NCBI RefSeq assembly: GCF_017916325.1
Contig: NC_090155.1
Coordinates: forward strand, 600,001-664,000
Source: Leishmania martiniquensis
Lineage: Eukaryota > Euglenozoa > Kinetoplastea > Trypanosomatida > Trypanosomatidae
Length of the DNA stretch: 64,000 nucleotides
Reading direction: 5' to 3'
Notes under the pieces: generated by a model
Told to the model about the DNA's origin: nothing
The model's database searches: none
The model's input: the letters and a program-made list of their open reading frames with translations, nothing else
In this document: positions 49,382 to 56,693 of the stretch, piece by piece
How the letters are laid out: the number at the start of each line of letters is the position of its first letter
Numbering within the stretch: position 1 is the stretch's first letter
Position numbers and translations under genes: made by a program

Positions 49382-52267
49382 ATGTACCGCTTCCTTTCCT
49401 CATCGGCCTTGCGGACGGAGCCGCTGGACTGGGTGACGCTCATGACCAATGCACTCGCAGTGGTGAGGGAGACACCATCGGAGCAGGTTCTCAACACCCT
49501 CACGATGATGCAGTCTTACGCGACCGCCTCACCTGAGGTCTTCACCAACGTCTCCCAAGGTTCGAGAGATGTGAAGGAGTACGCGGCACTGCTGTGTGCC
49601 ATGGACGCGGCGATCAGCGAGTGGCCCTTGCGCATTCGGCAGCTGCTCGACCTACCGCCAGTAGTCTTCGTGCCGACTGGCGGCCTCGGTAGCAGCTTTG
49701 TCACCGTCCCAGTGCACACCCCACGCGGCGAGGCGCTTGTGTTCTTGTTTAACGTCTCTCTCTATCATATGGACGCCGGGCTGCGCTACCTGTCCTGCGT
49801 ACGGGCGGACGCTTCGGTGAGGATCTCCTTCAGCGCCTCGCGTCGACTGGGTGGTGGCGGCTCCGTAGCTGCACCAAACCACAAGGCCAAGCTGGCCGCT
49901 CAGCACTGCCGCCACGCGGTTGATGTGCTGCGCTGGGCAGAGGCCCTCCGTGCCACTCCGAGTTCCCCTTCCGCAGTCGCGCTCCGCCAGCTGCGGAGCC
50001 GCCTACCGCTGGACGCAACAAGGGACATGTGCTTGCTGTGCTCCGCAGTGGCCAAGTACATGTACGCCCTTTCCTCGGCATCCACTAAGGACAAGCCGGA
50101 CGTCTTGGCGAGGCTCGCCTTCGATGCGGCTCAGCTGCAGTTGCCTGGGTGTGTCCCCGCGAGTAGCTCGCTACAGCTCTTGCCCGCCCTCCTGCTCGCT
50201 ACCTACCACTACCACAGGGCCGCGTGGTACTACTCGTCCAGTAAGGTGCCATGCATGGCCGAGGCTCTGGGCCACATGCAGTACGCCAACACCCTCCTCC
50301 GCAGCTGTGACACGCAATGGGGGACGGAGGAGTCGCACGCGCAGATGGAGCACGAGGCGCGGCAATGGTGGGGTCGGCGACTAGCGTCCTTGTTCACAGG
50401 AGCTAGTCGGGCCGGCGCATCGGTGCCGAGGCAGCGGCCCAACGAGCTACCGCGCCGCGACAACGGGGCACGTAGAGTGGCGGGGGCGGCCAACTCGGTG
50501 GAGGCGGACACCGACGACAGCGCAGTCATGGCGACGCTCCAGCCGTCCACGGAGTATCCCCGCCTTTATGAACTGGTTCTTCATGGTGAGGGCAGATCGA
50601 CATCCACAGCAGCGCGTTCACCGGCGGGCGACGGCAACGACGGTGCACCAGCCGCGGCCACGGCTGCAGATGTGGTGCAGGTTTACCCGTATCTGCGCCT
50701 TCTCCTGGAGGCCGTCTGCGGCTGCCTGCAGAAGTACCAACGTGAGAATGGGCTTGTGTACTTCGCCAAGGCGTTGGCCGCTGACGTCGTGTGCCGCGAC
50801 GTGCCGGATGTAGCAGTCACTGCCGGTGGTGGCGGCGGTGAGGCAGATGCGGCGGAGGAGAGCGGGCTCTTCGAGCCCAGCGCAAGCTTCCTCGCTTCGT
50901 TGCCCTCTGCGACAACGCTTCAGCTGGCTCTGGCGCAAGAGGAGGCGTCTGGGCAGGCACAGCAGACACTTGCCAGCCTGCTCCAGCGTGTCGAGCAAGA
51001 CCGGCGACAGCTCTTGCTCTTCATCGAACCACCGAGCACCCTTCAACATGCCCTGGATGCGCTGGAGGCTCTCCTGCCGCAGGCGTCCCAATGGGGTGCT
51101 CTAGATGCTGTCGTCAATGCAGCAGCCGAGGCGGTCGAGGCTGCTGCGAGGGATTTCATTGATGTGGCCGCCGCGTGGCAGGAGGGCCACGACGCCTACG
51201 TCGGTGCCCGCTGCGCTGCGCATCCGCTGCTCAGGGATACACGTGGCGAGTTGGCACTGTGGAGCGAGCGAGCGTCTGAAGCGTTGCAGCGGTGGAAGGC
51301 ATTACAGATACCCGCCGAGGTCGACTCTCGCAGCGCCCTCCTCGATGCCCTCGTACCGATCAGCACTGAGCTGCACGCGTACCTGACGCAGAGCGAGGAT
51401 GTGTGCAGGGATGCGCGTGATGCGCTGATGTCCGGCGCTGGAAGCGTCACACTTGCACAGGTGCAGGTGTGCACCGCAGCGATGGACGCGGTGAGACAGC
51501 TTGGCATAGAGCTTTCAACGAAGGTGGCAGCAATGGCGCCTCGGCGCTCGGCACCTCGTCCACCACGTAGCGCGTCCGGTCGTGACACTCGCGCGCTGGA
51601 CTCGGACGCCAAAGGTGCGTCCGCTCGCGTGGAAGAAGAGGAACGTGCGCCGGCCCCGCAGTATACCGAGGCGGAGGCTGTCATTGAAGCGATGGTGCAG
51701 ATATTAGAGGAGGCCCCCATCGTGGTGGCTCACGTGGAGAGCGCCGCCGCGGAGCTGCGCGACATGCAGAAGAAGGCCGTCGTGACGCCGCTGAGCCACC
51801 TGCGCGACGTTCGCTTCCTCCCCAGCCTCACCAAGCGGCCCATCACAGAGGAGAAAGAGGGAGTGGGCGCCGTCATGACAAGTGCCAAGGGTGGCGGTGG
51901 CGGCGTCAAGGCCGCTCCTGTAAGGGGTGATTTTGCGTCCTCTCATAAGCGTACCCGCACGCCCTCAGCAGAGAGGCCACCTCTCTTGCCGCAGTCGTCA
52001 GGCGAAGACGCCTCTGACTCCGTTAGCTCCTCACAGCTGGCAGACGCGAAAGAGATGGGTGGCGCCACCACGGCAGCGGTGAGCGGCAGCCTGCTCAGCC
52101 GCCTCAAGGCGAACAAGGCACGGCGTCAGCAGGGGCCCCGCGGCGCATCTGCCACTGCCTCGTCGCCATCGTCGCCGCCGAGCACCGCGCCATCCTCGGG
52201 TGCCGCTGCCGCTGCAAAGAGGAAGTCCGCAGCGAAAGCGCCACGGCCGAAGCGCCCCAAGCAATGA
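49382..52267 (+). CDS. BRO1-domain protein (ALIX/Bro1-like)
   Basis: 961 residues from the ATG at 49382. The N-terminal ~320 residues follow the BRO1 domain helix by helix: EALVFLFNVSLYHMDAG (compare the FNCAALASQIA helix of ALIX), KLAAQHCRHAVDVLRWAEAL, LDATRDMCLLCSAVAKYMYA (compare the IMLAQAQE helix) and YHYHRAAWYYSSSKVPCMAE followed by ALGHMQYANTLL (compare GEEIARLQHAAELI). A helical, V-domain-like region follows at about 560-800. The C-terminus (about 820-961) is Ser/Ala/Pro-rich and ends with strongly basic sequence (KRKSAAKAPRPKRPK). BRO1 proteins bind ESCRT-III and act in multivesicular-body sorting, cytokinesis and membrane repair. The YPxL- and ESCRT-I-binding features of ALIX cannot be confirmed. 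The basic tail could be a nuclear-localisation signal or a membrane-binding patch. Confidence 0.74.
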   Translation: MYRFLSSSALRTEPLDWVTLMTNALAVVRETPSEQVLNTLTMMQSYATASPEVFTNVSQGSRDVKEYAALLCAMDAAISEWPLRIRQLLDLPPVVFVPTGGLGSSFVTVPVHTPRGEALVFLFNVSLYHMDAGLRYLSCVRADASVRISFSASRRLGGGGSVAAPNHKAKLAAQHCRHAVDVLRWAEALRATPSSPSAVALRQLRSRLPLDATRDMCLLCSAVAKYMYALSSASTKDKPDVLARLAFDAAQLQLPGCVPASSSLQLLPALLLATYHYHRAAWYYSSSKVPCMAEALGHMQYANTLLRSCDTQWGTEESHAQMEHEARQWWGRRLASLFTGASRAGASVPRQRPNELPRRDNGARRVAGAANSVEADTDDSAVMATLQPSTEYPRLYELVLHGEGRSTSTAARSPAGDGNDGAPAAATAADVVQVYPYLRLLLEAVCGCLQKYQRENGLVYFAKALAADVVCRDVPDVAVTAGGGGGEADAAEESGLFEPSASFLASLPSATTLQLALAQEEASGQAQQTLASLLQRVEQDRRQLLLFIEPPSTLQHALDALEALLPQASQWGALDAVVNAAAEAVEAAARDFIDVAAAWQEGHDAYVGARCAAHPLLRDTRGELALWSERASEALQRWKALQIPAEVDSRSALLDALVPISTELHAYLTQSEDVCRDARDALMSGAGSVTLAQVQVCTAAMDAVRQLGIELSTKVAAMAPRRSAPRPPRSASGRDTRALDSDAKGASARVEEEERAPAPQYTEAEAVIEAMVQILEEAPIVVAHVESAAAELRDMQKKAVVTPLSHLRDVRFLPSLTKRPITEEKEGVGAVMTSAKGGGGGVKAAPVRGDFASSHKRTRTPSAERPPLLPQSSGEDASDSVSSSQLADAKEMGGATTAAVSGSLLSRLKANKARRQQGPRGASATASSPSSPPSTAPSSGAAAAAKRKSAAKAPRPKRPKQ

Positions 52268-52806
52268 TGGGGGCATACGCAAAGACATGACGCTTGTTGA
52301 CGCACCGTCGCTGCTTTCTCAGGCTTACATTTCTGCAGAGGATGAAGATGAGGAGCAATGGAACGGGCGGCGGCGGCGGGTGGGAGATAGCGGGAGACGC
52401 ACACACAGACACCGATGCCTGCTCGGTTGGTGAGCCTCGGTGAACGGTGTCCCCCTTCCCCCATCCCATCTTATCCCCGCTCATCATCACCGCGCGTGCG
52501 CGCGCGAACGTCCACAAATTCGCTGGTGCGTCCCTCTCTCGAATCACTCACGGTGCGTGTACTCTCGCCCACTCAACCGTCCGTTGCTTTCTGCCGACCC
52601 CATCTCCTCTCTCCTCCACACACCCTTCATACACCTTCTCGGCGGCACGACGCGCAGTGTCAGTGTCTGAGCTGATTGCCTCGGCCTTCGATCTCCGCAT
52701 ACATACAGTCCTCCCTCCCCCCTTGTCCCTCTTGCCTCTCCTTTGGGGGAGGGCACGACCGCATGCCTGGTGCACCGCCACGACCATCACTACTGCCAGT
52801 ACCGAA
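52268..52806 (+). other. Intergenic UTR/processing region
   Basis: No coding frame. C/T-rich tracts at about 52575-52620 and 52710-52745; the AG at 52750-52751 is a candidate acceptor for the ATG at 52807. Confidence 0.45.
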
Positions 52807-55731
52807 ATGGGTGCCGCTAACTCGTGCACGTGCTCCGAGACGAGGTACCGCTTCAAGGACTTCATCATCTCTGTCTACCCCGACAAGAACCACGGCGGCC
52901 CTGATGAGGATGCGCTCGCCAAGCTGTGCAGTTACATCTCCAGCAACCCAGAGCGCATCCCCCGCGTGTGCCGCAAGATCGGCAAACTTCTTCTCCGTGA
53001 CGTTGCGAGCCGCAAAGAAAACCGAGTCATGGTGTCGGTGCTCATGCTGCGCACCCTCATCGAGCACTCCGCCCGTGTGAACGACTTTGTGCCCCATAGC
53101 GTCGATATCTGTGCTCTGTTGCTATCAACAGTCGTCTCGCGCTACCGCATTGGTGCCGCGGATGTGCTGAGCACGCTGTGCTATCGACTCAGCACTCAGC
53201 CGAACACAGACTCAGCGCGCCGGCTGATGGCGGACAACAAAGACCGCTTTGTGCCTCAATTGCTGAAGATGGCGTCCGATCACATAGCGTCTCGAGTGGA
53301 TGCGAAGGCCATGCAGACGCGCTACGCCGCTATCGTGGCGCTCAGCAACATCGCCCACTGCATCCACACAGTCCTGGCGGGGAACGTGGCGGCCATCATG
53401 GAGGCCATGATCGTCAACCTCATTCTCGTACTGCGTGAGCGTGCGCAGAGACCGCTAAGTGACGCGAGTGTGCATCGCCTCGCGCAGCGGCACTACGGCG
53501 GCGCCGATGCAACGTCGGCGGCCGCCCCCACCCTGGAACTACCGACGGAGGCGGAGGAGCGGGATGTCGTGTACGTGCTGGCCTGCAGCCATGGCATTGG
53601 CGCAACGGCAGCCTGCACGACCACGGCCGGCGTGGAAGGGCTGCTGAGCCGCATCACGGGGCTGCTGGGGAAGCAGAGTGGCTGGGCCATAGCATATGTG
53701 CCATCACTCGTTTTCAGCGACATTGTGTCGGCCATGCAGCGTCGCCCACAGCAACTGGGCTTCTCCGTGTATCAGTGCCTGTGCGATGTGGGGCAACGCA
53801 CGTCCGACCCGAGCGTGCGTATTGGTGTACTACGGTCTCTGCAGGCCTGTGTGGACGCGCTGCCAATGACGGGCGGCCGCCCGGCAGTGGTTCTGGACCA
53901 CATCGTGAGCGTCATGCGGCTGCCCGTGGCCGGCAGCACTGCCGATGGGGCAGCCGCCGTAGACGAGGGAGGCGTCGACCGTGCGCGTCTGCGTACGGAG
54001 ACACACGACGCCATCGTGACGCTGGCAGCTAAACTTCTTCGCGCCACCTACCGGCAGCGGAATGCGCCGCAGCTGCAAAGCATTCTTGTCTCGCTCTGGC
54101 AGCTGCTTGAGGTGGGGCAGACCAGCGGCGCGCCGCATCCGACGCTGGCGTTGCGGCTCCTTGTCGTGGCTGCGCCTTACCTGCGCTCTGTGCCGCTGGT
54201 GGACCGCAGAGACGTGCGAGTGACGGAGGGGCTTCAATTCTATCTCCACGGTGGCGGCGACGATGCGCAGCGACACCTCGCCTCGCGCGTACTGAGTGGC
54301 ATCCTCGCTGGCATCCCGGAGCAGACTCACAGCGCGGCAGGAGGCAGCGGCGGCGACAAGACAAATGGAGCGACCGTCACTGCGTCGTTCTCAGCAGCGG
54401 CGTCGCTATCCACGAGCACGGGAGCGCTGTTCACAGACGAGAGAGATGTGGCCTTCGCGCAGGAGTGGGCCAAACGGGTGTCCAGGGAGACGCAGGGCAT
54501 CACGCCGCTGACGGTGGTGTCGGTCGCGGACGTGCTCTGTGCCCTCATGGCTGGCTACGGTGTGAGTGGGCTGCCCTTCACTCTCATGTTTCTATGGACA
54601 CTGCAGCAGCGCTGCGTGCGCGCAGAGCCGGAGGTTGCAGCGGCCCCAGCAGCACCGACTTCGTCAGCGGCACTGCAAGACGATACCGCGAGCGCTTCAA
54701 CGGCGGCGTTGACGACGATGCCAGCGCCGAGGACTGCCATATCCTCTCTCGCCTGCGCCTGGCTGCACATGATTGCGGCCTTATTGGTGTGCTGTGGCCG
54801 CGTGTACGCGATTCCGAAGCTGCAGGCATATGGGCAAGAGGTAATGGAGAAGAGAGCCGCAGCTGGCCAGCTCGCGAGCTGCTTCCAGCCGCTCTTGCAC
54901 ATTGCCGGGCACGCCGAAGATGCATACACGGTCAGCGGACTGCGCTGCCTTGTCTCGGAGCAGAGTTGCCTGCTCGCGACGGATGACACGGAGTCGCCTG
55001 TGCCGAAGCTGCCATCGTTCAGCTACGTGTCGAACATCATCGAAGACGCAGAGTGGGCAGACGTCGCTGCCGTTTTCGGCGCCAGCGAGGAAGAGGAGCT
55101 GCATGCAGTCATTGAAGAAGTTTGCTTCCAGCCAGACAGCGAGGCGAACGTTAGCCTTATCAGCGCCACCATCGCACGCGACGCATCGATGCCCTCGACC
55201 GACGCCACGTCGAAGCAGCTGCGGCCCTTCTCCTTGAATGTGCAGGATGAGGCCAAGCTAAGCACACTGCGCTCTCTGCGCATCTCCGTGGCGGACAACA
55301 GCGTTGCTGGTGCCCAGGACAGTCGTGGGGAGGTGCCACTCAGCGCCGCTGCAACCACCACAGCCAAGAAGGTGCAGGAGATCGCGGAGTACTACAGCGT
55401 GAGCGCAGCGACGCGGGTGCTGCCGCCGGAGGCGACGGCCACACTTCCCCCGCTGCCAATGTTGCCACCCTCCAGAGATGACGAGGACACCTCAGGGGGG
55501 ATGAGTGAGTCGAGCGAACCTTTGTCGGAGGAGCGCTGGAGAGCAAGGCCGCCGCCGTTGTACCCGACCGGGCTCACGGCGGACGGTCGCTTCCCCAGCA
55601 GGGCCGGCACGGAGGGCGCGGCGTGGGTCAATCCGCTGGATGTGGATGTTGCTATACACACCGTTCGCAAAGCCCGCGCTGCGCTGTCGATCCGTGCGCT
55701 GCCGGCAGCTCGATACTTGTCCATGACATAG
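52807..55731 (+). CDS. EFR3/Rolling-blackout-like peripheral membrane protein
   Basis: The frame is open from 52447, but the ATG at 52807 is chosen because it yields MGAANSCTC, a strong N-myristoylation site (Gly2, Ser6) followed by cysteines 7 and 9 suitable for palmitoylation, and because pyrimidine tracts lie upstream. The protein has 974 residues. Residues about 10-80 (RYRFKDFIISVYPDKNHGG, then LAKLCSYISSNPERIPRVCR and LLLRDVASRK) follow the EFR3 N-terminus, in which Cys-rich acylated residues are followed by RYKRLVDNIFP and LxFYALSSPEKL. The rest is Ala/Leu-rich helical repeats with a Ser/Ala/Pro-rich C-terminus. EFR3 anchors the PI4-kinase III-alpha/TTC7 complex at the plasma membrane and so supports PI4P synthesis. 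That role here is by homology only. Confidence 0.68.
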   Translation: MGAANSCTCSETRYRFKDFIISVYPDKNHGGPDEDALAKLCSYISSNPERIPRVCRKIGKLLLRDVASRKENRVMVSVLMLRTLIEHSARVNDFVPHSVDICALLLSTVVSRYRIGAADVLSTLCYRLSTQPNTDSARRLMADNKDRFVPQLLKMASDHIASRVDAKAMQTRYAAIVALSNIAHCIHTVLAGNVAAIMEAMIVNLILVLRERAQRPLSDASVHRLAQRHYGGADATSAAAPTLELPTEAEERDVVYVLACSHGIGATAACTTTAGVEGLLSRITGLLGKQSGWAIAYVPSLVFSDIVSAMQRRPQQLGFSVYQCLCDVGQRTSDPSVRIGVLRSLQACVDALPMTGGRPAVVLDHIVSVMRLPVAGSTADGAAAVDEGGVDRARLRTETHDAIVTLAAKLLRATYRQRNAPQLQSILVSLWQLLEVGQTSGAPHPTLALRLLVVAAPYLRSVPLVDRRDVRVTEGLQFYLHGGGDDAQRHLASRVLSGILAGIPEQTHSAAGGSGGDKTNGATVTASFSAAASLSTSTGALFTDERDVAFAQEWAKRVSRETQGITPLTVVSVADVLCALMAGYGVSGLPFTLMFLWTLQQRCVRAEPEVAAAPAAPTSSAALQDDTASASTAALTTMPAPRTAISSLACAWLHMIAALLVCCGRVYAIPKLQAYGQEVMEKRAAAGQLASCFQPLLHIAGHAEDAYTVSGLRCLVSEQSCLLATDDTESPVPKLPSFSYVSNIIEDAEWADVAAVFGASEEEELHAVIEEVCFQPDSEANVSLISATIARDASMPSTDATSKQLRPFSLNVQDEAKLSTLRSLRISVADNSVAGAQDSRGEVPLSAAATTTAKKVQEIAEYYSVSAATRVLPPEATATLPPLPMLPPSRDDEDTSGGMSESSEPLSEERWRARPPPLYPTGLTADGRFPSRAGTEGAAWVNPLDVDVAIHTVRKARAALSIRALPAARYLSMT

Positions 55732-56693
55732 AAGGGTGCGTGAGCCTGGCACGATAGCCAGCGCACACGTTTCTGTACGCCGCGCCACTATACCCTCACC
55801 ATCCTTCCTCCAGTGCTCGGGTGTGATGACGGTGTTGGCACGGTGGGCGGTCACTGCGTCTGCGCGCGATCGCTTGTGGCCGCCTCTCTCTCTTGGAGGT
55901 GAGCCGCACGTATTCACCTGCGCGTGGGGTGGGGGCGCTTGTAGGACACACCGATGAGCCCCTGCCTCGCCGTCTATTTTTGGGGGGTGGGGAAGAAGGC
56001 CGCCGCCGCTGCTTCCCCCCTCCCCCCGTTTATTCGATGCCAAATTCTTTCCGCTGCTTCTACGTTAGAGCGACGGCGCCGCTTAGCTAATGTGTGTTCG
56101 CGATGCTGTGCCGTTATCTCGCTCCCTTCCTCTCGATCTGCCAGTCCGTCTGCCTGATGGGAGGAGAGGGGGAGGTACAAAGAAAGCTAGACATCGCGGC
56201 GGCTGATTCACTCGCGCCTCGTTGGTGCGGGTGTGCATACCGCGCCCTGCAGCTTTCCTCCCGCTCCTCCCGCCCTCCCTGTCGTCTCCACTGCGCGAGG
56301 CTCGATGTGCCGTTCTGTCGCCTCTTAGCCAATCTTCCAAGAAAAAGGGCCACCGCTCTCTGTCTTTTCTGTTTCTCTGCCAACGTCTGCGCGTGCATGG
56401 CTCCCAGAAAGAGACGTGTGTGTGCGGAAAAGGGGGGGTCTGGCGGGCCCGCAAAGCGCCTGCGCTGTCTTCCCTCTCCCACCCCCGACTTCGCGATGTC
56501 TCAGCCCCGCGCTACGAGTCGCCCTCTTTCTGTCTCCCCGCCTGCACAACTCCACCCACCCCACCGCCTACAGCTCACTTGCTTCGCCCACGGCGTACCG
56601 CGTGGCACACACCCACGCGCACAGTTATACGCGCTCACGCTCAGGCGGCACCTCTTGTCCCAAACCCACGCTGACTCCCATCCACGTACCCTC
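55732..56693 (+). other. Intergenic region before the myotubularin gene
   Basis: The downstream gene's frame is open from 56094, but 56094-56693 is Cys/Arg/Pro/His-rich translation of pyrimidine-rich DNA and looks like 5'UTR rather than coding sequence. Pyrimidine tracts occur at about 56010-56035, 56255-56295 and 56465-56490. Confidence 0.5.

Noticed and set aside
52447..52806. 120-residue N-terminal extension of the EFR3-like protein
   Set aside because: Pyrimidine-rich 5' sequence and loss of the MGAANSC acylation start make the ATG at 52807 more likely.
56094..56693. 200-residue N-terminal extension of the myotubularin
   Set aside because: Cys/Arg/Pro/His-rich and pyrimidine-derived; the PH-GRAM region begins soon after the ATG at 56694.
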